Assembly (NCBI GenBank): GCA_905236535.1 | Contig: CAJOQN010000055.1 | Span: 1 to 34,481, forward strand | Reading direction: 5' to 3' | Source of the DNA: an uncultured Bacilli bacterium | GTDB lineage: Bacteria; Bacillota_I; Bacilli_A; RFN20; CAG-826 | DNA length: 34,481 nt | Shown here: positions 24,377-32,078 of the stretch, piece by piece | How positions within the stretch are numbered: position 1 is the stretch's first letter | Layout: the number at the start of each line of letters is the position of its first letter | Translations under genes and position numbers: made by a program | Notes under the pieces: generated by a model | Databases searched by the model: none | What the model was told of the DNA's origin: nothing | The model's input: only the letters and a program-made list of their open reading frames with translations

Positions 24377-26476
24377 TTATAATTTCTTAAGGTCTTGCTG
24401 TAACATCTTTCTTCTAAGAGTAGCAAAGGCCTGATCATTTAAGTGATTAATAATACGTTTCTTATTATTGTTTGGAATAAGAATAACAAGAGCAAAGTAC
24501 AATAGTCCAACAATTGTGGAAGTAATTAATGCGGATAGAAGTCCAACTTCTAAAAGGTTGTTGGAGATAGTTAGTGAAATGATGACCACGATAAATACCA
24601 TGGCAAGCAATGTAATCCGATTGTTCACAAAAGTTCCTTTAATCGTGTCTAAGAACCAATCTTTAAACGAACCACGAACAGATGGGAAATAAATAATCAT
24701 TTCAATAAGAAGGGTAACAAAATAGATGGCGGGCACTAAGGTGTACAAGTAAATATCATTAGCTAAATTATAGATAAAGTACCCCAAAACCCCGTTAATT
24801 CCTAAGAGAATTGGAATATTAATTAATAGTCTAACAACGAATCTTCTTGGAGAAGAATTCTTGCTCCATAGGGTAATTAAATAAGGGATGAATATTAATG
24901 AAATTAATAAAAGCAAGAGAACCAACGCTAATAATTTAGCGTGTCTGCCAATATAAGCATATGGGCTTAAATAAACGCTTATTCCCATAACCATAATACC
25001 AACAATTACAGTGGCGATGCTTTGTGTGGTGAGGTGATGATTGAGTTTTTGACGGAAATATGGAGAATTCTCTTTGAATATTTGAATCTCGGTTTGTCTC
25101 TTCTTTTTGGTGTAATAAGCTTCTGAAATAACAGGGGCAAAGAACAAGGTGGTATATAAAAGCCCAATAACATTACCATCAAAGAAGAAAGCTGTTTCCA
25201 CCAATCCGTGGAGCGTTAATCCGATATAACACAAGGCGAAGATGAAGGCGTATCTTCTCTTCTTTTTCACAAACAAATAAATAGCTTCAATAAGGAAATA
25301 GACCGCTGTTGAATAATATAAAACGGTTCCAATGATTCCTCCCCTAATCAACATTTCAAAAAATGTTGAGTGAGCAGATAATATCTCATATTCTCCAATG
25401 GTCGGATTGAGGTTCACCATGATTTGATAATGGAAAATCTTTGGTCCAATCTTATATCCACTACCAAGCCATAAGGAAATCCAATCTCCTTTCACCATAT
25501 TCATCGCGCTTTGCCAAAGCGCAATGCGGCCATTGAAGGATGAATAAGTATTCATTTCTTTTCTAATTGCGCGGACCGCATAATCTAAGAATGTGACAAC
25601 TGGCTCAAAATTATAACGATATAAAAGCGCAAAAGTAACAATTGTTGAGAAAGTGATAATCACAAAGAAGAATAGATAAAGAAGGGATCTAACTAAATGT
25701 CTTTTCATTGAGGCAATAGTGTTATAGATGAAATAGATAACAATAATTGCAAGAGAAACAAGATTGGTAGCCAAACATTTAGTGAATAACCCCATAAAGG
25801 CAAAAACAATCATGAAGATAGTAACATACCAATGAGGTTTATCAATTTGTAGAATCGCCATCGCCATAATCGCGAGCATGATTATCATTCCGAAGAAATT
25901 AGGATTTGGGAATAAGGATTTAACATAAGCTTCATCGTTAGTGAAAGAAATAATTTCTTTATAAGAATCGAAATCGGTATAGATACTGATACCAATAAAG
26001 ACTAAAACAGCGATAACCACTATCCAATAAATCCATCTTTTTACTAAAAGTGAAATATGGTTTCTCTTATATGGATAGATAATAAGATACATCACCAGCA
26101 TCGAGACCCCTAATTGAATAGAGGCAAAGAGTTTTTCTTTAAATGTAATTGAAAAAGTTACGCTTGTTAAAGCTTCTTCGTTAGTCAATGTCATCTCAGA
26201 GGGAGTTCTCCAAATAACAAAAATGTTTATAGCAAAGAAAACAAGGAAGCCGAAAAGCCACACAAAATGTACTTTTAATTTATTGCGTCGATGCTCACAA
26301 ATAAGATAGAACAAAGACAAAAGTCCCAAGGCCACAGTGATAACTGAAAATGAATTAGTGTCAAACCCCTCTCTAATGTTGGGAGTGAAAAAAGCAATGT
26401 TCTCGACAAGTAAGGAACATAACAGGATAATGACCCAGAATAAGACATTGGTTAATAAGAAACGGATTTTTACCAT
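24377..26476 (-). CDS. O-antigen ligase/polymerase-like (Wzy_C) membrane protein with extra C-terminal membrane domain
   Basis: The product has 699 residues. Residues 1-450 look like an O-antigen ligase/Wzy protein: many helices, the loop NPNFFGM (191-197), FNGRIALW (314-321) and GSGYK (338-342) in the large extracytoplasmic loop, and AHSTFFEMLIRGG (368-380), with His369 in the place of the catalytic histidine of WaaL-type ligases. These enzymes polymerise or transfer lipid-linked glycans. The remaining 240 residues add about six further helices and a basic tail, making it much longer than the usual 400-450. No glycosyltransferase or flippase gene surrounds it. The ATG lies 7 bases behind an exact TATAAT, without a Shine-Dalgarno. 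The lipoprotein/ABC genes follow 12 bases after the stop and may share its transcript. Confidence 0.85.
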   Translation of the reverse strand: MVKIRFLLTNVLFWVIILLCSLLVENIAFFTPNIREGFDTNSFSVITVALGLLSLFYLICEHRRNKLKVHFVWLFGFLVFFAINIFVIWRTPSEMTLTNEEALTSVTFSITFKEKLFASIQLGVSMLVMYLIIYPYKRNHISLLVKRWIYWIVVIAVLVFIGISIYTDFDSYKEIISFTNDEAYVKSLFPNPNFFGMIIMLAIMAMAILQIDKPHWYVTIFMIVFAFMGLFTKCLATNLVSLAIIVIYFIYNTIASMKRHLVRSLLYLFFFVIITFSTIVTFALLYRYNFEPVVTFLDYAVRAIRKEMNTYSSFNGRIALWQSAMNMVKGDWISLWLGSGYKIGPKIFHYQIMVNLNPTIGEYEILSAHSTFFEMLIRGGIIGTVLYYSTAVYFLIEAIYLFVKKKRRYAFIFALCYIGLTLHGLVETAFFFDGNVIGLLYTTLFFAPVISEAYYTKKKRQTEIQIFKENSPYFRQKLNHHLTTQSIATVIVGIMVMGISVYLSPYAYIGRHAKLLALVLLLLLISLIFIPYLITLWSKNSSPRRFVVRLLINIPILLGINGVLGYFIYNLANDIYLYTLVPAIYFVTLLIEMIIYFPSVRGSFKDWFLDTIKGTFVNNRITLLAMVFIVVIISLTISNNLLEVGLLSALITSTIVGLLYFALVILIPNNNKKRIINHLNDQAFATLRRKMLQQDLKKL

Positions 26477-26483
26477 TGAAATA

Positions 26484-26503
26484 ATTATATATTGATATCA
26501 ATA
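26484..26503 (-). promoter_or_regulatory. -10 element and palindromic operator candidate before the polymerase-like gene
   Basis: TATAAT on the - strand (26484-26489) ends 7 bases before the ATG at 26476. Immediately upstream, in the place of the spacer, is a perfect 14-base palindrome TATTGATATCAATA (26490-26503). No convincing -35 is present, which would fit a regulated promoter; the regulator is unknown. Confidence 0.5.
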
Positions 26504-26586
26504 AAAAATCATTTTTATTCGTTCGAGATATAAAAATAGTAATGAAAATATGAATTTATTGACTCGTTTTAAGTTGGCTTGACCTA

Positions 26587-26595
26587 TGCTATTAT
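26587..26595 (+). promoter_or_regulatory. Extended -10 promoter of the GH2 gene
   Basis: TGCTATTAT on the + strand has the extended -10 form TGnTATnnT. It lies 21 bases before the ATG at 26617. The -35 region is poor, as is common with extended -10 promoters. The ribosome site is only a purine run (AAGAAAAGAG). Confidence 0.55.
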
Positions 26596-26616
26596 TTTTA
26601 AGAAAAGAGAAAAAAT

Positions 26617-28941
26617 ATGAGACAACCTTTAAATTTTGATTGGAGGTTCATCGATCATTTTGATGAAACTTTTATTAATAATAATCTTAAAGATTATGAA
26701 ATAGTCAACATTCCCCATTCAGTCAAAGAAGTACCATATAATTATTTCAGTGAAAAAGACTACCAAAAAGTCTCGATGTATGAAAAATTTTTTGATGTTT
26801 ATGAGGATGTTCAAAACAAGATAACCATTCTCCGTTTTGAGGGTTTTATGTTAAAAGCGGATATCTATCTCAACGGATTTAACCTCGGAAGGCATGTCTC
26901 AGGTTATGTTCCTGTGGAAATCAATGTCAGTGAAATTATCAAACAAAAAGATAACCGCTTATTAGTGATCCTTGATTCTAGAGAAGATAAAAACTACCCA
27001 CCATTTGGTTTAGTTGTGGATTATTTAACATTCTCTGGTATATATCGCGAAGTTAATCTTGTCACCCATCCTAAAACATATTTAAAAAACATTTTTGTCC
27101 ATGGAGATATGGATGGAAATGTCAAAATTGATTATGAAGTTGTGGGTCCTGCAATCACTGATATTTCTTATAAACTTGAATTCGATAATAAAGTAGTTTT
27201 CAAAAGCAAAGAAAAACAATTCAAATACGATAATCCTAAGCTTTGGGATTTGGATAATCCAAATTTATACACTTTAAAAGTGTATCTTAAGTCAAACGAA
27301 GGAGAAGAAGAATACTCAATTCGTTTTGGATTTAGAAATAAAGAATTTAGAAAAGATGGATTCTATCTCAATAATAAACACATCAAAATTGTTGGTTTAA
27401 ATCGCCATCAAGGTTATCCAATCGTGGGGTACGCGATGCCTAAATCCATGCAAGAAGATGATGCGAACATCTTGAAATATGAAGTTGGTGTTAATGCGGT
27501 GAGAACCTCCCACTACCCACAAAGTGAACATTTCTTAAATCGATGTGATGAGATTGGTCTCCTCGTGGTCAATGAAATCCCGGGTTGGCAACACCTCATG
27601 AAGGATGAAGTTTGGAGAAAACAAGTTCTCATCAATACTCAAAAGATGGTAATTGAAGAAAGAAACCATCCATGTATCATCGCTCACGGAGTAAGAATTG
27701 ATGAATCTATCGATGATAAAGAGCTTTATAGTGAAACTAATAGAATCGCTCATGAGCTTGACCCATACACTCAAACGATTGGGGTTCGAAACTTTAAAAA
27801 CAGTGAGCTTTTAGAAGATATTTATGGCTATAACGATTTCATCTGCAACTCCTTAAAAGTGGGTCTTTGTAATCCAAATTCTGTAAAAACCAAAGGTAAA
27901 CCTTACCTTGTCACTGAATATATGGGTCATATGAACCCAGTTAAACCAACATCTGATGAAAAGCAAAAAATTGAAACCGCCCTTCAACATTTAAAAGTCA
28001 TCAATGATAACTTTAAAAACGATAGAATCGCAGGGGCAATTGGCTGGTGTTTCGTCGACTATCACACCCATCAAGATTTTGGGTCCGGGGATAGGATATG
28101 CGCTCACGGGGTTATGGATTTATATCGTAATCCGAAATATACGACCTCTATCTATGCTTCTCAACAAGACAATTTCCCAGTGCTAGATGTCTTATGTAAT
28201 ATGCATGCTGGAGATCAAGGAGAAGCTATATTTAACGATATTTATGTCGTTACAAACTGCGATTATATCGAGTTATATAACAATGATAAATTCGCGGTGA
28301 AATATGAACCCAAAAAGATTAAACCATTTAATAATTTAAAGCACCATCCAATCTTAATAGATGATTTAGTGGGTGAGGCTTTTGATGAAGAAAAATATTC
28401 TAAAAAAGACCGAAAGAAAATTTCCAAGATTCTTTCCTACTGCGCTTGTCACGGAGCTTGGCATTTAAAACCGTCTCATCTTATAACATTAGGCCTCAAG
28501 ATGGCGAAATATAAGGTAAAATATGATGACCTTGTTGAATTATTTAATAAATATGTCGCGACATGGGGTGGAGAAGCTCGAACCTTTACTTTTAAAGGAT
28601 ATAAAAACGGGGAATGTGTTGTCACTAAAGAACTAGGGCCAGTCGTTTCATTTGATTTACGATTAACTCCGAGCAAATTAGTGTTAGAAAACACCGATAC
28701 TTATGACGCGCTTAGAATTAGAGTTCAACACATTGATAATCACGGAGAAGTTTTATCTTATTCTTCTCATATCTTAAAGATTGAAAGCGAAGGACCAATC
28801 AAAGTTTTAGGAGATAAATATCAAACTCTTCTCGGTGGTCAATTATCCTTATATGTCGTTTCTAAGAAAGAAAAAGGACGCGGCAAGATCCGTGTCCAAA
28901 TGGATGATATAATAAAGGAAATTGAAGTTGAAGTCCGTTAA
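26617..28941 (+). CDS. Glycoside hydrolase family 2 (beta-galactosidase/glucuronidase type)
   Basis: The 774-residue enzyme has the GH2 order: a sugar-binding jelly roll (about 1-150, with NIPHSVKEVPYNYF and FEGFMLKADIYLNG), an immunoglobulin-like domain (about 155-245), a TIM barrel (about 246-560; GLNRHQGYP, VNAVRTSHYPQS, NEIPGWQ) and C-terminal strand domains. Acid/base Glu363 and nucleophile Glu434 (VTEYMGH) are in place. The residue before Glu363 is Asp362, where clan GH-A enzymes almost always have Asn, and the preceding IIAHG replaces the more usual IILWG. There is no signal peptide, so it acts in the cytoplasm on an imported beta-glycoside. It stands alone, with its stop abutting the convergent CotH gene. 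The family is certain; activity and substrate are open. Confidence 0.93.
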   Translation: MRQPLNFDWRFIDHFDETFINNNLKDYEIVNIPHSVKEVPYNYFSEKDYQKVSMYEKFFDVYEDVQNKITILRFEGFMLKADIYLNGFNLGRHVSGYVPVEINVSEIIKQKDNRLLVILDSREDKNYPPFGLVVDYLTFSGIYREVNLVTHPKTYLKNIFVHGDMDGNVKIDYEVVGPAITDISYKLEFDNKVVFKSKEKQFKYDNPKLWDLDNPNLYTLKVYLKSNEGEEEYSIRFGFRNKEFRKDGFYLNNKHIKIVGLNRHQGYPIVGYAMPKSMQEDDANILKYEVGVNAVRTSHYPQSEHFLNRCDEIGLLVVNEIPGWQHLMKDEVWRKQVLINTQKMVIEERNHPCIIAHGVRIDESIDDKELYSETNRIAHELDPYTQTIGVRNFKNSELLEDIYGYNDFICNSLKVGLCNPNSVKTKGKPYLVTEYMGHMNPVKPTSDEKQKIETALQHLKVINDNFKNDRIAGAIGWCFVDYHTHQDFGSGDRICAHGVMDLYRNPKYTTSIYASQQDNFPVLDVLCNMHAGDQGEAIFNDIYVVTNCDYIELYNNDKFAVKYEPKKIKPFNNLKHHPILIDDLVGEAFDEEKYSKKDRKKISKILSYCACHGAWHLKPSHLITLGLKMAKYKVKYDDLVELFNKYVATWGGEARTFTFKGYKNGECVVTKELGPVVSFDLRLTPSKLVLENTDTYDALRIRVQHIDNHGEVLSYSSHILKIESEGPIKVLGDKYQTLLGGQLSLYVVSKKEKGRGKIRVQMDDIIKEIEVEVR

Positions 28942-30828
28942 TTATAGACGGGTGATAACCTCGTTATATCTCTTGTTTAAGAAATATTCCATATATCTAA
29001 TATTTTCATAAAGAATTGAGATGTTATCCTCTTTCCAAAGGGTAGCATCTTTTATCATTTCGTTAGTAATATGATTGGTTTCATCACGGAATATTTGGAT
29101 GATTTTTTCAAGATTTTCATCAAAAAACTCCGTAAATCTCCGTTTAAATTCTTGTTTTGTCTCTGAAATATCTTTGGTCACTACTTTGAGCCAATAGTTT
29201 GCTGGAACATACGATGGAGCGGTTGAATCCTTAAACGGGTCGACAAAATATGTTCCTTCATTCCAGATATGTCCAAAAGCGGTGATATCATAATCCCAAC
29301 ACGGTCCAAAATTGAGTTTCCCTTCACGATCTTTAAAGAGTTTGACAGAGAGCCATGAGTGGTCTCTTTCGTCAGCGAATAAATCGAGAATACTTTGGTT
29401 ATAGATTGAATCAAGATCAAAGAGTTCATTAATTCTTGTAAGGTTTTTAGAATCCATCGCATCCCATGCGTTGTTAAGGGTCACTTTTAAATGATTGAGG
29501 AAGCTTGTGAACATCGTTGAAGTATTAGAGACTGAATTATAATCTGGAAAATCATCAATCTCTGGATATTTAATTTCATAGTAGTGATTATTTCCGCTTC
29601 TACTAACATTGATATAATCAACATTTTCAGTTCCTTGCTCTGCCGCTCTTCCATCATATTCGATGAGATAATTGATATCCTCAATAGGAGTGTCACTTTC
29701 GATTTCTTGTTCAATATTCACTCTTCCGGGTTTTTCATCTGGATTTTCAATCATGACATATAATCCTTGATAAGCACCATTTAGATAAACAACAACATGT
29801 TTTGGATGAAAGACCACTTTTTGATCAGGGAGCAATTGAACAATGCTTTGAGCAACGAAATTATGCATATTTGAACAATCAAACCACTCGGCGAGCAAAA
29901 CCCAGCTCTTAGCCTTGGCAAGCCCAAAGATGCTTTGCTTACTATCAAATTTAATACGATAAGGTTTTTTAGGAGCGCTAAAAGTGCTATTTCCACGTAA
30001 TCTAATACCCGCGGTCGCTTGATTAATGTTGTTTTTCGACTCTAAAGAATCACTGATACTAATCTTTCCGCTTGTGTATGTTTCTCTAGAATTAATCTCG
30101 GCCCCATTATTCGTGACAATATCCACACGCGGAAGTTTTTCATCTTCCATTCCTTTCTCTAAAAGGAAATATGTAAATTGAACACTATTAATTTTCACCG
30201 TTGAAGTTCCATGATTTGATAAAAGGAAATGATTATATGTTTCAGTAAAAGTATGGTCATAAGAACCTGAGCTTAAGGAAACTTCGTTTAAGTGAGGAAG
30301 AGGAGATTCACCTAAGGTCAGATATAGTTCACTTATCGCTCCTTCTGCAGAGATAGTAAGGTTTTTAATCTTATATACTGGGGTAACGTTCGTGAAAGTG
30401 CCATGTTTTAAAAGGGACAAAAAGCCTAAACCTTTGGCCACATATCCACCTTGGTAATCAATATCAGAAATAGAGAATTTAGTGATATTTTTACTGATAG
30501 TAAAAGAAGTTTCGGAAACTAATGAAATCTCGTGCCACGATAAAGTATCATGCCCATCTAAAATTGTTCCGCACGAGGCACAGTGATGACCCATCGTATA
30601 ACCCAAGGAAGTTTCAGTTGGTTCCACTTCTTCGTCTTCAATCAATGTGAGATGAGGGCATGTTTCAGGGTCAATGTATTCACTTTCGCTTTCAGATATG
30701 TCTTCACTCTCGCTTTCAATCGTGCTTTCTGAAGTCTCAAAACTATCATCGATGTCTATTGGTAAGCTATGACAAGATGACAAAACAAACAAAAGAATGA
30801 TTGGAGCGATAAAATATCGATGTCTCAT
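28942..30828 (-). CDS. Lipoprotein CotH-type protein kinase
   Basis: The 628-residue product has a lipoprotein signal ending LSSC (Cys19), then a Ser/Glu-rich linker (about 30-52) and a Cys-His segment (CPH at 57-59, HHCASCG at 81-87) like those found in many Firmicute surface proteins. A strand-rich domain follows, and the CotH kinase domain begins near 236. It contains RLRGNST (276-282), KKPYRIKFD, SWVLLAEWFDCSNMHN, YLIEYDGR (387-394) and the metal site FGPCWDYDITAFG (507-519). CotH proteins are atypical kinases; in spore formers one phosphorylates coat proteins. Here it should be outside the cell on the membrane, so its targets may be exported proteins. TATAAT (30846-30851) is its probable -10; the ribosome site is weak. 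Confidence 0.9.
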   Translation of the reverse strand: MRHRYFIAPIILLFVLSSCHSLPIDIDDSFETSESTIESESEDISESESEYIDPETCPHLTLIEDEEVEPTETSLGYTMGHHCASCGTILDGHDTLSWHEISLVSETSFTISKNITKFSISDIDYQGGYVAKGLGFLSLLKHGTFTNVTPVYKIKNLTISAEGAISELYLTLGESPLPHLNEVSLSSGSYDHTFTETYNHFLLSNHGTSTVKINSVQFTYFLLEKGMEDEKLPRVDIVTNNGAEINSRETYTSGKISISDSLESKNNINQATAGIRLRGNSTFSAPKKPYRIKFDSKQSIFGLAKAKSWVLLAEWFDCSNMHNFVAQSIVQLLPDQKVVFHPKHVVVYLNGAYQGLYVMIENPDEKPGRVNIEQEIESDTPIEDINYLIEYDGRAAEQGTENVDYINVSRSGNNHYYEIKYPEIDDFPDYNSVSNTSTMFTSFLNHLKVTLNNAWDAMDSKNLTRINELFDLDSIYNQSILDLFADERDHSWLSVKLFKDREGKLNFGPCWDYDITAFGHIWNEGTYFVDPFKDSTAPSYVPANYWLKVVTKDISETKQEFKRRFTEFFDENLEKIIQIFRDETNHITNEMIKDATLWKEDNISILYENIRYMEYFLNKRYNEVITRL

Positions 30829-30845
30829 ATGTTTTTCTCTTGTTA

Positions 30846-30851
30846 TTATAC
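30846..30851 (-). promoter_or_regulatory. -10 element of the CotH gene
   Basis: An exact TATAAT on the - strand lies 17 bases before the ATG at 30828. Its -35 position falls in the T-run of the preceding terminator (30868-30893) and has no consensus match. Confidence 0.4.
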
Positions 30852-30867
30852 TAGTTTCGTTTTAAAT

Positions 30868-30893
30868 AAAAAATCCTAACCACAAGGTTAGGA
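30868..30893 (-). terminator. Rho-independent terminator of the HAD-to-Rex-like unit
   Basis: On the - strand CCTAACC/GGTTAGG (30887-30893 with 30876-30882) closes a 4-base loop and is followed by ATTTTTT. It lies 12 bases after the stop of the Rex-like gene and ends that operon before the CotH promoter. Confidence 0.9.
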
Positions 30894-30905
30894 GATTATA
30901 GTTGA

Positions 30906-31325
30906 TTATTTCTTCTTTCGACGAGCTTGTTCATCACCGATGAGGCGTTTCAAGGCTCTTAGTTCAGCATCGCTCCAATTGTAGTTGCGATCAATCATTC
31001 CAGCGTATGTCATCTTCTTATATAGGAAGTCATTTAATGATTCATATTTCGCTAATTTCTTTTTAGTGACAACATTTTCAACTTTGGCCACTTCTTTTTT
31101 GTTCGCATCATCACTGACATATTTTTCTAAGGTCGGGATGAGCTCTAAAAGATCATAGGTGTAATCCATGTTAATCATCGGATCGAAGTAAGAAAGATCT
31201 TCGTTAATCTTTTCAGGATAAACACCGACGATTGAGGCAAGTCTTTCGCTGGTCATATATTTGACTTTTTTCTTTGTCAAAGCTTGCAAATACTTTTTAA
31301 CAGTGGTGACACTTGGTTTTTTCAT
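30906..31325 (-). CDS. Stand-alone Rex-N-type winged-helix protein
   Basis: The 139-residue protein begins with a segment (about 5-70) that follows the pattern of the Rex repressor DNA-binding domain: VKKYLQAL, then MTSERLASIVGVYPEKINEDLSYF (24-47) in the place of the Rex recognition helix pattern LA...GV....IR.DLSYFG, then a DYTYDLLELIP closing strand and helix. The Rossmann NADH-binding half of Rex is absent; instead there are 70 residues rich in Lys with a basic C-terminus. Rex normally senses NADH/NAD+; this form cannot by itself. It could be a transcription factor or an adapter; DNA binding is inference. It lies 18 bases behind the phosphodiesterase gene on the same strand, with no Shine-Dalgarno but a TAAAAT close upstream, and is followed by a terminator. 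Confidence 0.72.
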   Translation of the reverse strand: MKKPSVTTVKKYLQALTKKKVKYMTSERLASIVGVYPEKINEDLSYFDPMINMDYTYDLLELIPTLEKYVSDDANKKEVAKVENVVTKKKLAKYESLNDFLYKKMTYAGMIDRNYNWSDAELRALKRLIGDEQARRKKK

Positions 31326-31343
31326 AACTAACTTATTTTATCA

Positions 31344-32078
31344 TTATTTCTTATTTAAAAGTAAATCTTTAACATATTCAGGTTCAATAAACTGATATGT
31401 CACCGTATCAACATAAGGAAGGACTTCTTTGAAGTCTTGTTCGTTTTCAATGGTCCAAACATTAACGAAATGTTTTTTTGAATATTTTTGATAAGCTTTC
31501 TCTTTTAATAAAAGATATTCTAAGTCTAATCCATCAAAATCATAACGAAGTTTAAAGGTGAATTGATGTTCTTTACAAATAAGAAGAGAATTAACAATTC
31601 CAAGTTTCTTCACTTTTAATAAGGCTCTTGGATCAAAAGAGATAATCATATATTTTGATTTATCTTTGATATCTTTTAATTCCTCAATCAACCTTTTAGA
31701 AATCGCTTTATAATTCTTGTTCACCACTTTGACTTCGATAACTATTGGGACTCTTTCTTGATTACAATCAAGAATTTCTCTTAATGTCGGAAGACATTCA
31801 CCATTAGGTAACCGATAATTATCCTTTATCTCTTTTAAAGTTAATTCTTCAATATTTCCATCTTTCCCAGTCATTCTTAAAAGATTAGGGTCATGAGAAA
31901 TTACTAATTCGTTATCTAAAGTAAGATGAATATCAAATTCAAAAGCGGAATTAATCTTAATAGCTTCTTTAAAAGCCTCTAAAGAATTTTCAGGTATGTG
32001 GTCATTATGAAAACCACGATGGCAAATGCCATTTAAATAACGAGGATCTATTCTTTTAATTACTTCTTCTTTTTTCAT
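31344..32078 (-). CDS. Glycerophosphodiester phosphodiesterase
   Basis: The 244-residue protein has the GDPD motifs CHRGF (His20, Arg21), PENS (29-32), FEFDIHLT (Glu47, Asp49, His51) and SHDP (His62, Asp63), which make the metal and catalytic site. It cleaves glycerophosphodiesters to glycerol 3-phosphate and an alcohol. It has no signal peptide, so it should work in the cytoplasm on imported or turned-over phosphodiesters, and could feed glycerol 3-phosphate into lipid synthesis. The ATG overlaps the stop of the sugar transporter by one base (TAATG), so it is coupled to it. Length and motifs are normal. Confidence 0.95.
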   Translation of the reverse strand: MKKEEVIKRIDPRYLNGICHRGFHNDHIPENSLEAFKEAIKINSAFEFDIHLTLDNELVISHDPNLLRMTGKDGNIEELTLKEIKDNYRLPNGECLPTLREILDCNQERVPIVIEVKVVNKNYKAISKRLIEELKDIKDKSKYMIISFDPRALLKVKKLGIVNSLLICKEHQFTFKLRYDFDGLDLEYLLLKEKAYQKYSKKHFVNVWTIENEQDFKEVLPYVDTVTYQFIEPEYVKDLLLNKK

